A DNA stretch of 64,000 nucleotides from Mytilus edulis (GCF_963676685.1 NC_092347.1:88476592-88540591); one strand, 5' to 3'; positions 13,701 through 25,142 are shown, counted from the first letter of the stretch. The notes: generated from the sequence alone by a model not told the origin. Numbers and translations: made by a program.

Positions 13701-16700
13701 AGTATTATTTTCTGTTTTCAGGACGACGGTGAAAGAAAAAAATATCTGGATTTGTTTTCTGGAGACAGTCAGATTGTCAAGTGCTTGCAGTGACTTGATA
13801 AATTGTTAATGTTGCATATTTTGTTATGAATAAATAAATATATTAACTAAATCGTTTGTTTTTATTTCATTCAATCATTGTTGGTTTACAGGAAGTCGAT
13901 AACCATGTGTTTAGTGTTCATTTCGTAAACAAAGAAAGATAACTGTGTCCATACAGGATATTAATTGTGTATTTATCATAAATATGTAGTTGTTAGTTGA
14001 TTTAATGTGTTTTAATATAAAATTTTCTAATGAAATAATAAAGAAAGTGATTGTGTGTCTTGCCAATATTACAAGTTTCTTTAAATGACGATGGTGATGC
14101 ATGTGCTTAAATCGACACTTTAAAGTGCTTCATAAACAAAGAGAGATAATCGTGTTTGAGAAGAGGTACCAAACAGGATAAAATACTGAAGAGTAACTGT
14201 TTGTCGTTTTATTGTGTTTCAAAACGAAATATCTTTACGAAATATTATTGGATGTTTAACTAAAAAAAAAAGAATACTAATTTTTATAATTTAATCTGTT
14301 AAAACATTTATTTATTGCCGTTTTCTTTTAATCCCCCTTGTCATTGCTCATAACACTTTCATTTAAAAATAGACAATGACTTGCAAAAAGTAAATTGTTT
14401 TGTTTGTTGTATTCATCCAAATTAAAATTGAAAAATGTTTGTTACGTTCAGAACTTCAACTTTTATTTTATAGACAACAATAAAATTCTTAAGATTGATT
14501 TAATTAAAAAAAAAATCTTGACTTTTGGGTGAACAGTTTTCACACGTGGGTACAGGTAAGTAGGTCATAATCAAGGTAAACAATGGCAGTTTTATGGCTT
14601 GGGTGACCTTTCATGCATACATTTTTAAGATTAATTTAAATCCTTAATGCCAATTCAAACAATAAACAAGCAATCAATACCATACTAATTTTAATCAAAA
14701 CAACAAGGTTCAATGGACACCCAAGCTGTCAACACATGGCCATTGTTGACAAAAAACATCAAACGAAACTGGCATAATTAAAACAATGAGAAAAGTATAA
14801 TTATTTTATTACGATTTTTTATTTTAATATGACACAAATAAATATATTCAAAAATACTCTCAACTTTCTCACCAATCTGAAAATAGAAATGAAACAAATT
14901 ACGGTGTGAGTTACAAAAGGAGAAAATATTCATGACACTATCATGTCAGTAGAATAAATATACGTTTTCTTCAGTGTGCGCCTAATATTCAGGTGCGTTT
15001 TATGTAAGGACAAAAACAATCTTCCCCCCAAAAAACGGCCGTGCGGCTTATAAAACGATGCGCTTTAAATTCGAAAATATACGGTAGTATTAACAAAACA
15101 TACATTCTCACTGTGAAGCATCACCACTGTAGAATCACTGGATATTGGTACCCCAAAAGCAAAGAAACAATGAATACAAAAAGTATCCATACTAATCCCC
15201 GTATTATAAACATTGTAAACAACTATTCACCAAACAATATATCTGCTTTATTTACATAAGTTTCTGTGTGAATAATGTTTTCGAAATGCAGTGTTGTTCA
15301 AGCTTAAACATGATATAATGATTTAATTGCGGGTATAAATCAAATTTTTTTAAATATAGGATTTCGCTATTTTTTTCTTTAAATAAACTTTATCCTATAA
15401 TTAATAGAAAAATAAAATAAAAATATGGGGTCACCGTTCATTTAAGGTCACAATCTGCCTTTGAAAGAAGCATGCATTATTGTAAAGGTACTTTTTTTTC
15501 TGTTGAACTAATAGGAGAAACAAGGTAATATCGAAATTACAGAATTCACTTAAATTTGACAATGGTTTAGTTTAGTACAGCTTACTTTAAAAAAATACTA
15601 AAAAATATAGGTCACTGATGAGTTAAAAAAGATATTTCAATTTTAATGCAAAAAATGGCATTTTTTTCACCAAAGGGAGATAATTTCGAGCTTTTTCAGT
15701 GATATAAACATTTTAAAAGACATCTGGGGCCAAAACGAATTGATTTTTTGGTTGATTTTTGTACCATATCATAAAGTATCATCTGATAGTATAATAAATC
15801 AAATTTGTAATGAAAAATAAATGTTTGAATCTTTGCTGATTTTTTTGTACCCTCTAGGCTCCTTGACAAGATAACATCGAATGAAAAGTTGATAGATGTA
15901 AAAAAAAAAAATAGTGAACTCATCACATGCTTCCTTGACCAGTAACTACATGGTCCGATTCTGATGATTTGAAGACCGAGAAAGCCAATTTAAGATTCAA
16001 ATCAGCCTAAAACAGTAGCTACATTTCTAGTATTAGCAATCAATATTACAATAAACTTTACACTTGTCTGCAAAACTTAGAATATAATACAAATAAGATG
16101 AATTTGACCATATCTGACTTCAAATTTGTTTTTTACATTGTACCTATATCTAGTGGTGATACAACACAGTGTTTTTTTGACAATTACAGTGAAATAATCT
16201 CTGTTGCAAAGACCATAGAATGTGGTCTTAAATTAGCTAAGCATGTTTATTATAAATGTATAACAAAATTTGATCACTACATTCTGAATTTAAAACTTCT
16301 CAATGTGTTAATTCTATTAATGCATATCATATACATTTCAAACATTTGGTGAAGTTATCAATGCTAGCTGGTTATCATCTAAATGGTTGCATGATAAAAA
16401 AAAAGTTGAAACTCAAAACTAAACATATGCAAAAAAGGAAACCAATTGCAATTATAAAGTTAATAGAATGCATACTACTTAATGTTGAAATTTTGTCTGT
16501 TATCTATTGTAGAAACCAAATTGTTTGGAAGATGTCAATGGCAACAAAAAAGATATTGTTGAAAAGAAAACAGAAGAATTTGTATCAAGGTATGTAAACT
16601 CATGACCTGAATATCAAGAAATTGAAAGGAAAAGAAAAAAGAAGTTAATTAGCATTGTTCAAACAGATTTATGAATGATATACATTAATTATTGACCAGA

Positions 16701-19700
16701 GGAGACATTTGAAGTGTATTATTTTACAATAACACACCAAACAGTTCATGATCTGTCAGTTTCACCATATACAAGACAAATCCTGGGTAAAGGAGGGTTT
16801 GGTATAATGTTGGTCTGAACAGTTCTATTTTTTTTTTTTACAAATATACCTCAGATTTTGAACATATACAAGTCCTGGGTCAAGTAGGGTTTGCTATTGT
16901 GTTAGACTCAACAGTTGTTGTTTATTTTTCAGATATGCCTCAGATTTTGACCATATTCAAGTCCTGGGTAAAGGAGGGTTTGATATAATGTTGGTCTAAA
17001 CAGCTGTAGTTTGTTTTTTCAGATATGCCTCAGATTTTGACCATATTCAAGTCCTGGGTAAAGGAGGGTTTGGTATTGTTTTTGAGTCAAGAAATAAAGT
17101 GGACGACTGTGAATATGCTGTTAAAAGAATTACCCTGCATAGGTACTGTACCATTTATCTTCATATAATTTAGTGACATATTTTGTGTAACCTTGTTTAT
17201 AAAAAGTCTCATTGTTAATAATTCAGAAAATGGGTTCAGTATGCATCTATAATGGGGTATTGTGATAATTATCTTTAAGATTTGAACAAATCCTCTTCAT
17301 TTATAAATTTTATGTTTCAGTGAAGGATCAAAAGAAAAAGTGATGAGAGAAGTGAAGGCCTTGGCTAAGTTAGAACACAGTGGTATTGTCAGGTATTTCA
17401 ATGCTTGGCTAGAGTCACCTCCCCCTGGTTGGCAGGAAATCCAAGATAAGCAGTTTGAAGACAGGTACTAAACAATTAACAAATTGTATTTTTGCAATGG
17501 TTTTGATAATGCATCATATTTTAATCTATTCAGTGTAAAAAAAAAGGGTTCTGCTGGTATTTTTTTGCAAAAAAAACTTGAACTGCATGACTTAATCTGA
17601 TTGTTTTTACTGTCTATCAAATATTAAATATTGTTTTGTTTAGATCTAAAGCATCTGACCAAAAGACTACAAATATAATTTTTCAAATTTCTTCAGAAAT
17701 GTACAATTCTTTCTTTTCATCAAATTAAAAGTTAAAAGTATTAAACTCAAAATTTCAAATTTCTTTTATCATTTTTTTTATTACCAATATCGTTTTACAT
17801 ATTTCAGTGAATGTTTAACATCACCAACTCCATGTAACTCTGTAACACAGATAGGAACTGGTTCCTTGTCCATCAAAATGCCACCATCCCCAGGCTCCTT
17901 TGACATGCTGAATCCATTTGGTGGACAAAAGGATTTAGATCTAGCGTTTCAAAAGTCTAAAAAAGCTGGCGGTAGTCAAGAGTTTAGTGTTCACACAGAT
18001 AGTATCTCGTTTTCAAGAGATGGAAGTGTACGTCAAGAGAGTATGTTGGAAGGTTTTGATGAAACTTTGGAGGAAGATTCTCTTGATGTTCAGTTTAAAC
18101 TAGAAAGTGACGACAGCGGCAGCTGTTCTAATAACATTCCGTTTTCAAATGCGAAAAATAATAAAACTGATAGAAGTAATTCTTTCAGTGTTGTATTTGA
18201 AGACTCAGGTTGTGCAGAGAAGAGTAGTAAAAGTGACAGTGGTGAAATTATATTCAGTAATGACTTCACTGAAAGTAATAACATCTTTTATGAAAATAAT
18301 GACTTTCATATTGACATATCAAAATCTGGATCAACAATGCCAAAAGTATCAAATTCCAGTAAAAAGCATTCCACAAGGGACCAAAATACCACATCAAGTT
18401 ACAAAATGAAAGCACCGACCCCAAAGTTGTATTTATTTATACAAATGCAGCTGTGTCGTAGAGAGACATTAAAGGACTGGTTAATATCAAACAATGGTGA
18501 CAGAGACAATGGTGTGGTGTTAGATATATTTGATCAAATTATTGGTGCTGTAGAATATGTCCATAATCAGGGACTCATGCACAGGGATCTAAAGGTAATG
18601 TTAACTTCTGGTTTCACAACTGCTTTTGGTTCATACATCATTTACATTCACATGACAAAAGACACATTATTCATTGGTTGTTCGAATTGAATCAACACTT
18701 AGTTAAAAAAAGATGTAACAGATCAAAAATAATTCTGTATTGTTTAGACCCACAATCTGATAGCTTGAGATTTTATAATAGATTTTTAGAAAAAAATGTA
18801 TTATTTAAGCATGTTTTTCTTTGAAATACAATCTTAACATCTAAGCAGAGTGCAGACCCAATTTACTATAAATTTTTTAATAACAAACATGATAAGAACA
18901 GTTGTATAATTTGATATTTACATTCTTTTGTAGTTTTAAAGGCTGCATCAGAATATTTCTCTTAATCTTTTATGTCATTTTATTTTTCAGCCATCCAATA
19001 TATTTTTCTCTCTTGATGGTGTTATTAAAATTGGTGACTTTGGTTTGGTGACAGCTTTAGAAGATCAAGAATTAGAATTATATCTAGGGGAAGACAATCC
19101 ATATAAAAGACACACAGCTCAAGTAGGAACTCAGATGTACATGAGTCCAGAACAGGTGGGTTTGTCAGATAGTATATATAAAATTGAGAAAGGAAATGGT
19201 GAATATGTCAAAGCGACAACCACCCGACCATAGAGCAAACAACAGCCGAAGGCAACCAATGGGTCTTCAATGTAGCGAGAATTCCCGCACCCGTAGGTGT
19301 CCTTCAGCTGGCCCCTAAAATATGCATAATAGTACAGTGATAATGGACGTCATATATGTTAATGGACAGATAATTTAATAATATTCAGGGTATATTAAAA
19401 ATAAGTATCAATAATATTCAGGGTATATTAAAAATAAGTATCAATAATATTCAGGGTATATTAAAAATAAGTATCAATAATATTCAGAGTATATTAAAAA
19501 TAAGTATCAATAATATTCAGGGTATATTAAAATTATGTCTTGATAATACTGGTTAAATTTAGTAAAAAAAATCCCTTTAATCGATTACCATTGGAACAGT
19601 AAGGGATTGACTGTCATATTTTTAATTTTTCATAATAAGTTAAGAAATGAAAGGGTTTGTTATATGTACATAAATAACAATACAACAAGACTTCAATGAA

Positions 19701-21379
19701 GAACATGTACATAAACTCAACCATTTAAAGAAATTTATTAGATCCAATAAAGTCTAGTGGGTATAACCATTTGGCTTTTGCTCATTGTTGAATGCAATTG
19801 ATGATCTTTAGTTTTTAACTTTTATGTCAATTTGTCTCTGGTGGAGAGTTGTCTAGTTGGCAATCATACAAGATCTTATTTTTTTATATGGACAAGGGGG
19901 AATTATTTAAAAGCATATTACATTTTAAAATATTTTATTGAAATGATAAGCAAGCTATATGAATTTTCTGATTTGATTAGAACACTGCTGAAAGTGATGA
20001 ATTGTGCAGAGTCTACAACAGACCCCCATTAGTAAGGTAGCTTGTCTTCATGAATTTAAGAAACTATGAGTTACTTATTTCAATGAGTTGATATTTGTTT
20101 TAAATTTCAGATAAATGGAAAGACTTATGGTCACAAGGTTGATATATTTTCACTGGGAATGATTTTGTTTGAGTTATTTTACTGTTTTTCCACACAAATG
20201 GAGAGGGTTAAAACTTTATTGGATGTTAAAAGACAAAGATTTCCTGCTTCTTTCAAGATAGAGTATCCACTTGAGGTAGGCTTCTTTCTGAGGTATTGTA
20301 ACAACACCATAAAATCAGAAGTTACTTAATGTAGTTATTCATGCCATTATTGATCAGTGGACAAGATATGGGAATTTTATAAGAAAACTGAGTTAAAGAA
20401 ATGCGGACTTAAAATTTAGCCATTTTGAATTTAAATTGTATGTTTTGATTAATGTGATACTAATCCTATGACATTTTTAAGAAGCAATGCAAGAAAAAAA
20501 AAGGAATTTACAGTATTCATTTAAACAAAATTCACTGTATACATTACCACATCTAAAAAGGGACTTTACAATGGATACTGGTACTTAAGCTAGGCATTGA
20601 GGGGCTGTACTGTAAATACTTTAGCACATCATTGAGGGAACTATAAAATAAATACTTTAGCACATCCAAAATGGGGACTGACTACACAATAAATCCTTTA
20701 TTACATCATGGAGGGCTATACAATGAATACTTTAGCACTTCCTTGAGGGGCTATACAAAATATACTTTTAAAAGCACTTCAAAGGGGACTATAATAAAAA
20801 AAAATTATCACATCCTAGAAAGGACTATACGATAAATATTTTAGCACATCTGCAACATCTTTGAGGGAATATACAATTATTACTTCAGCATATATCATAA
20901 AGGGATGATACAATAATAACTTTAGCACATCATAGAAGGTGGTTATTCAATAACTACTTAAGCATATCAATGAGGGGCTATAGAAAAATCAAGTTCAAAA
21001 GGACCATGAGGTCAGTTTTGTGTGGATGACAGAGGGGAGTAGAAGCTAAAAAGTCTTTTTATATTTCCTGTCAGATATATTTTGTTTTTGAATGATAGTC
21101 TTGAAAAGATCAGATGCAAAACAGATAATTAATCGAAAATAAAAAAAAAATCACATACTTTCACAACATCATCACAACACAAGATATTTTTTTTAACAGG
21201 CAATGTACATATCATGGCTGCTGTCACCTAACCCAGTTGAAAGACCTTCCGCTACAGAGATTCTTAACAGTGACCTGCTGAAGGATTTCTCATCTCGTCA
21301 CACAACGTCACGTAATCGTCTCCGTACGACATCTTCAAGTAGCTCAGGATCAATTAACGAGCCAGTAACTCAATCATAG
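1769..21379 (+). CDS. EIF2AK3: PERK, eukaryotic translation initiation factor 2-alpha kinase 3 (18 exons)
   Basis: ER transmembrane kinase that senses misfolded protein in the lumen and phosphorylates eIF2alpha to slow translation. Exons, all in phase: 1769-1989, 4512-4641, 4931-5128, 6881-7014, 7579-7706, 8748-8854, 9549-9693, 10351-10482, 11181-11279, 12828-12948, 13392-13485, 16513-16589, 17023-17142, 17321-17464, 17808-18594, 18991-19155, 20111-20275, 21200-21379; 3147 nt, 1048 aa (human about 1116). The N-terminus is a hydrophobic signal peptide. Residues about 75-470 form the PERK/IRE1-type luminal beta domain ([33 protein letters not shown]). Exon 11 encodes the membrane segment (about 475-495). 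Kinase: glycine loop GKGGFG (541-546), Lys563 in AVKR, a long acidic/Ser-rich insert (about 617-810, most of exon 15), HRDLK (875-879), DFG (895-897), and activation loop [11 protein letters not shown] with Thr926. The kinase insert and the luminal half exclude PKR, GCN2 and HRI. The start is the first ATG before the signal peptide. Confidence 0.95.
1990..4511 (+). other. PERK intron 1
   Basis: Long AT-rich intron with a GTAAGT donor at 1990 and a TTGTAG acceptor ending at 4511. Apart from a partial copy of a dispersed repeat at about 4072-4215, I see only T-rich and A-rich stretches and no further coding exon. Confidence 0.7.
4072..4215 (+). repeat. Dispersed repeat family R1, diverged copy
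   Basis: Contains the sequence block TTTTATAGCTGACTATGCAG followed by AAGGCCGTACAATGATCTATAG and CACATTGGCAATAC. The same ordered blocks recur at 24555-24815 and 63425-63650, and partly at 19798-19880 and (inverted) 40566-40720. This is a moderately old interspersed repeat; I recognise the consensus as frequent in mussel genomes but cannot assign a class. Confidence 0.65.
5152..5977. mobile_element. Fold-back element with about 185 bp inverted arms in PERK intron 3
   Basis: The left arm (about 5152-5335) starts ATTGCGAACCCTATC and runs through ATTCACCTGCAAGTTACCTG and TCTTCTAGGAGAAATATATC. The right arm (about 5793-5977) is its near-exact reverse complement, ending GATAGGGTTCGCAATAA. About 460 bp of AT-rich sequence separates them. 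Arms this long and this similar indicate a recent fold-back or MITE-type DNA transposon with no coding capacity. I could not define a target-site duplication with confidence. Confidence 0.8.
7825..8653. mobile_element. TIR element with CpG-rich palindrome clusters at both ends, PERK intron 5
   Basis: The left end reads TGTTCCATACCGTATGAGTA and continues TTTGGACCGTACGCG; the right end is an imperfect reverse complement ending CTCATATGGTCTGGAACA. Both ends carry several copies of a short self-complementary unit, GACCGTACGCGTACGGTC and variants, spread over about 100 bp at the left and about 115 bp at the right. TAAA occurs on both flanks and could be a 4 bp target duplication. The AT-rich interior shows no transposase. 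The unit clusters look like subterminal transposase-binding sites of a non-autonomous DNA transposon. Confidence 0.75.
8390..8431. repeat. Perfect 42 bp palindrome inside the intron 5 element
   Basis: Two 20 bp arms (GATCTGAGACTACTATAACA and its exact reverse complement) flank a 2 bp centre. It lies within the larger element at 7825-8653, nearer its right end. Perfect symmetry suggests recent origin or active constraint. Confidence 0.9.
11533..12487. mobile_element. hAT-type MITE with perfect 8 bp target duplication, PERK intron 9
   Basis: The ends are CAAGGTTGGGCGGTAAATAC at the left and, as reverse complement, CAAGGTTGGC at the right. TATTATTT is duplicated exactly at 11525-11532 and 12488-12495. 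An 8 bp duplication and CA...TG termini are the hallmarks of the hAT superfamily. Both subterminal regions hold repeated GGTATTTACC / GGTAAATACC units, the usual form of hAT transposase binding sites. The AT-rich interior has no transposase coding sequence, so this is a non-autonomous copy of 955 bp. Confidence 0.88.
13621..15084. mobile_element. TA-flanked TIR element (Tc1/mariner-pogo-like), PERK intron 11
   Basis: The left end is CCGTATAAATCGTTAAATAA followed by GCCGC; the right end read in reverse starts CCGTATATTTTCGAATTTAA and reaches TTTTATAAGCCGCACGGCC. A TA dinucleotide flanks each end (13619-13620 and 15085-15086), as expected for a Tc1/mariner/pogo-type insertion. No long transposase frame is visible in the 1464 bp, although a short coding-like stretch at 13722-13793 could be its remnant. 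The superfamily is inferred from the TA flanks and TIR only. Confidence 0.65.
13722..13834 (+). other. Candidate alternative PERK terminal exon with poly(A) signal
   Basis: A good acceptor (TCTGTTTTCAG ending at 13721) is followed by 23 sense codons ([20 protein letters not shown], then CLQ) and TGA at 13791-13793. AATAAA lies at 13829-13834. PERK exon 11, the membrane exon, ends in phase 0, so joining it to this exon is in frame and would give a protein with the whole luminal and membrane parts but no kinase. The exon lies inside the TA-flanked element, so it may be only a transposase relic. There is no transcript evidence here. Confidence 0.3.
16763..17022 (+). repeat. Three decayed tandem copies of the start of PERK kinase exon 13
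   Basis: Just before the real exon 13 (from 17023) the intron repeats its acceptor and glycine-loop segment three times. The block TCCTGGGT occurs at 16781, 16873, 16962 and, in the real exon, 17052, a period of 89-92 bp. The nearest copy (16925-16982) is identical over 58 bp to 17015-17072, including the TTTTTCAG acceptor. It then diverges and meets an in-frame TAA at 16997-16999. The older copies carry substitutions in the acceptor and glycine loop. The array arose by tandem duplication of an intron-exon boundary. Confidence 0.9.
19185..19335 (-). repeat. Dispersed repeat family R2, inverted copy
   Basis: Carries AATTGAGAAAGGAAATGGTG, GTCAAAGCGACAACCACCCG, a CCCGCACCCG block and TCCTTCAGCTGGCCCC. 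The reverse complement of this order occurs at 26175-26318. The frame reading through it from the preceding PERK exon is therefore repeat sequence and not coding. It sits in PERK intron 16 just after the donor. Confidence 0.8.
19376..19545 (+). repeat. Minisatellite, five copies of a 33 bp unit
   Basis: The unit AATATTCAGGGTATATTAAA plus AATAAGTATCAAT repeats with ATATTCAG at 19381, 19414, 19447, 19480 and 19513. Copies 1-3 are essentially identical; copy 4 has one substitution and the last decays after AATT. It lies in PERK intron 16. Confidence 0.92.
19798..19880 (+). repeat. Partial copy of dispersed repeat R1
   Basis: Contains TTTGTCTCTGGTGGAGAGTT followed by GTCTAGTTGGCAATCATACA, the 3' block of family R1, diverged from the copy ending near 24815. 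Only the 3' end of the repeat is recognisable. Confidence 0.6.
20545..20990 (+). repeat. Degenerate minisatellite in PERK intron 17
   Basis: About ten diverged units of some 35-50 bp combine ACTTTAGCACATC, GAGGG and CTATACAATAAATA. Unit length and sequence vary, so the array is old. It lies between the last two kinase exons. Confidence 0.75.
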
Positions 21380-22000
21380 AAAGGAGTAGTAGTGACAGGT
21401 GCCTTAGTCCCATAGGTACTTAAATGATTTAATGGGAGATAACTCTTCATATTAGAGAACTGTTTTTGTCTACTGCTTATAATAACATGCTCAGAATTAG
21501 TTGATGGATTAGAGAGGAACCTTGCATTTAATGTTTGAGTATATATATGAGTAAAAGTATCGGAATCACAAAGAAATTTAGCTCATACAACAACTTATTG
21601 GAGAAAGTGTCAAGTATTTTTATAGGAAACTATAAATAATTTTCCATTAAAAATATTGGTTTTTTTTGGTGCTACTATTTCATTTATCCATTGTACTAAT
21701 ATCATCAGACTGTTCAAATGCTTTATGCCATTTGGTTTATCTTCTTGGTATAAACATATTAGCTCTTAAGAAGTTAAAGAAAAATTCTGAGCTTTATTTT
21801 TTAGGAAAAACAAGATTCAATATGTTAGATAGAAACTGTTGAAAGATTAAGCATAATATCTTATAACTCATGAAGTTTAAAAAAACAACTGTCTTGCGAT
21901 TGGTGTTTATTTTGTAAATTCTGTAAATAAGAAGATACTAAGAAATGACCGTAATGTAAGTACAATAAAGATGCTCAACTTAATTATGTGTACCATCTTT
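21380..22000 (+). terminator. PERK 3' UTR and candidate poly(A) signal
   Basis: The sequence after the TAG at 21377-21379 has no coding content. A canonical AATAAA occurs at about 21964 in the context TACAATAAAGATG, giving a 3' UTR of roughly 0.6 kb. Later AATAAA-like motifs near 22,790 could serve a longer form. Confidence 0.5.
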
Positions 22001-22462
22001 GTGAAATTTCGGGGAGGAGTTGATTACACAAATTAGGTATCCATTTTTTCCCATTCTCCTATAAAGGTAGATTTTAGGGTCGAATGAATGTTGTTATTGT
22101 TTTTTTCCTAGTAAAAAAATAATCCTAAAACTGTAAAATAAAAATAAACCACATCTTTTTTTTTTATTCATACTTGATGCAAAAAGCCATTGACAAGGAG
22201 GCATAATGACTTACAAAATATTTTTATATGGTGGTCAAAGAGTAGAAAATTGTACTAAAACAGCCATATATACCCCTACTGGTGCTAGGTGTAGTCTTGA
22301 CCATGTAACTGTACTAATAGTAATATATTTGTTTATTTAGGCCATAATGACAAAATTCGTTATTGCTGTATACAAGTATTGTAGATGATATAATTTGGAT
22401 GATAAAGTTTAGTACATTGTCAATCATTTTGGATTCTTATTTTCTAGTTATCCCTTTCTGGT

Positions 22463-22600
22463 AAATGAATATTGTGTATGTGCAAGTGATATCATGTATA
22501 TACAAGTGATATATTGTATGCACAAGTAATAAAGTGTATGAACAAGTGATGTTGTGTAAGTTTAATTGTGTATGTGTAAGTCATATTGTGTATTGTGTAA
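22463..22600 (+). repeat. Diverged short tandem repeat around (ATTGTGTATGTGCAAGTGAT)n
   Basis: Five to six imperfect units of about 25-30 bp containing GTGTATG and CAAGTGATAT, downstream of the PERK 3' end. Simple-sequence origin is likely. Confidence 0.65.
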
Positions 22601-23499
22601 ATGCTTTTTGTAGATGGTGATGGAAGTAGGGAAGCCAAAGTGACCAATTATTTTACTGTTATTTCTATATGTCCTGTTTTTACAATGTATTTGTAAACAT
22701 GTATATTTTTGTTAAGTTTTTCACTTGTTTAATTTTTAAATGGTTGACACAATTAATTGACATTATAAATGGGTTTACTAATGAGATATAATAAAAGAAA
22801 TCAATAATAAATGTGTTTGAATTGTTGTTACTGCCTATAATATGCATTCACTTCCTTGACTTCAAATACATAATATGTTGACACGAGAGATATTTTTCCA
22901 CTGTATAGTAAAAGAAATCAATAAAAAGTTGATTAGAATTGTTATACAGTAACTGCCTATTAATAAGCATTTACCTTCTTGAATTAAATACATAGACTGT
23001 TGACGCACTGATTTGTTTTGCCTCCTATGTAATATTGATAGTCCATTTAATTATAATGCACATCTTGAAATTACAATGGCAATGCTTCAACAAGTAAACT
23101 AAGCTAAATTTTAAGTCAATACATCATAAACATGAGGGATAGGGAAAGTAATCTCCATGAAATTGAAATTTGTAAATTTTAAGATGTTTTTACTATTTTT
23201 GTCTGGATCTTACTCTTTCATTGATGTATACCTCACATCATTTGTTCATTGTATGTTGTGTTCACTGTTGTAGAGTATAGTCACATTTCAACATTTGCCT
23301 TCTTCCCATGTATAAATATGTTATTTTGGCCAGACTTGGGAACTGGTCTTTGGCAACTACATCTTTTACTCAGTACTTATAAGTCCACTTCTGTACAAGG
23401 AATGCACTCCATCCCTCCTTCAAATCAGTTTTCCTTATTGCTTGAAGAAATTGATATTTAATAAATAGTCTCATCATAACCAGTTTAATATAGTTTCTA

Positions 23500-24300
23500 A
23501 GAAACAGACTTAATCAAGAAAAATAAACATTAACTAATGAACCATGCAAATGAGGTCAAGGTCAGATGATCTATGCAAGACCGACATGTACACCTAACAA
23601 TCAATCAATGCATTAAATGTAGTTGACCTATTGCTTTTAAGTTATATTATCCTAGATACAAACTTAACCATGAAAACTTAACATTGACCAATGAACCATG
23701 AAGATGAAGTCACAGTCAGATGATACCTGCCAGAGACATATACACCTTGCAACAAATAAAGTTGACCTACTGCTTATAATTTTAGAAAAACAGACCAAAA
23801 CACAAAAACTTAACACTGAGCATTGAACCGTAAAAATGAGATCAAGGACAAATAATTCCTGGAGACTGACATGTACATTATAAAATCATTCCATACACCA
23901 AATATAGTTGACCTATTGCATAAAGTGTTTGGAAAAAAGACCAAAACTCAAAATCTTAACTTTGACCACTGAACCATGAAAGTGAGGTCAAGATCAGAGG
24001 AAACCTGCCAGTTGGACATGTATATCTTAAAATCATTCCATACACCAAATAAAGTAAACCTAACTGAACCTTGTTCACTGATCCATGAAATGAGGTCAAA
24101 TGAAAGATGAATCATGAGGACCTTGCAAGGTATGCACATACTAAATATAGTTACTCTATTACTCACAACCAAGAAAGAAATTAACATTGCAAAATATTTT
24201 AACTTTTTTTTTCAAATAGTCACTGAACCATGAGAATGAGGTCAAGGACAATGGACATAATCTGTAACATAAGGCATCTTTATACAAAGTATGAAGCATC
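23500..24300 (+). repeat. Tandem array, six units of about 110-155 bp (family T1)
   Basis: Units share CACTGAACCATGAAAATGAG with GTCAAGGTCAGATGA, ACATGTACACCT and CATACACCAAATATAGTTGA. The GAACCATG block occurs near 23539, 23693, 23825, 23971, 24080 and 24227. The same units occur at 54720-54920 in the same orientation and at 55870-56400 inverted. No protein-coding frame persists. This is an interspersed element made of internal tandem units. Confidence 0.85.
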
Positions 24301-24554
24301 CAAGTCTTTCACTTTCTAAAACACTAGAACACACCTTCGAAATCACGGGCATTCAGAGCGTAGTTTAAAGTATGTAAAGTGTTGTTGGAAGAATTTTGTA
24401 AAATATTGAATGACTGGAGAATTTCAGCAAATGTATCACAAGTCATAGGTTATTGGGGACAGGAAAATGTTTTTATTTATCCCTCCTCCTTCATTTCCAA
24501 CTTTTGGTTTTCTATCAATTTCAATATGAACACACTTAGTATGCTATGAACATT

Positions 24555-24815
24555 TAAGTATGGAACCTGTAATTCAGTGGTTGTCATTTGTTTATGTGTT
24601 ACATATTTGTTTTTCGTTCATTTTTTGTACATAAATATGGCCACTTGTTTTCTCGTTTAATTTGTTTTACATCGTCATTTCGGGGTCTTTTAAAGCTGAG
24701 TATGCAGTATGGGCTTTGCTCATTGTTGAAGGCCGTACGGTGACCTTTAGTTAATTTCTGTGTTATTTTGGTCTCTTGTGGAGAGTTGTCTCAACATGGC
24801 AATCATATCACATCT
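24555..24815 (+). repeat. Dispersed repeat R1, longest copy
   Basis: Runs from TGTTTATGTGTTACATATTT through TTTTAAAGCTGAGTATGCAG, GTTGAAGGCCGTACGGTGAC and CTTGTGGAGAGTTGTCTCAA to ATGGCAATCATATCACATCT. The same order is kept at 63425-63650, which defines the family. Confidence 0.8.
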
Positions 24816-24904
24816 TTTTTTGATGTTGTAATAAATAAATTTTGTAAAAGATTTAATGACTGGAGAATTTCAGAAAAGGTATCAGAAGTTCACATGAATA
24901 ATTT

Positions 24905-25142
24905 TAGCGCTTATCTGTATATTATGAACATTCATTACTATATAAATAAAGTGTATTTACTTTCAATTCCAAGTTTACTAATCGATCCATGGCGGTCAAT
25001 TGATATAGTATACAGACGGTTACCCTCTCCATTTAATAAACTCTGTGACCGCTGTGGATAGTAAACTTGAAAATGATAGCAGATAGAATTACAATACACT
25101 TTATTCGTAGTATATGTATGTTCAAAGTATACAGAAAAACGC
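24905..25142. repeat. Inverted repeat with arms of about 85 bp
   Basis: The left arm contains ATAAATAAAGTGTATTTACT, CCAAGTTTACT and GGCGGTCA. The right arm contains TGACCGCTGTGGATAGTAAA, CTTG and AATACACTTTATTCGTAGTA, the approximate reverse complement. The two arms are separated by about 45 bp. Probably a decayed fold-back element. Confidence 0.65.

Noticed and set aside
15611-15640. CTGATGAGT resembling a hammerhead ribozyme core
   Set aside because: No stem II or following GAAA box is present. Similar CTGATGA words near 15961, 31061 and 49033 also fail.
19376-19545. Regular direct repeats that could suggest a CRISPR array
   Set aside because: Units are contiguous without unique spacers, in a eukaryotic intron; it is a minisatellite.
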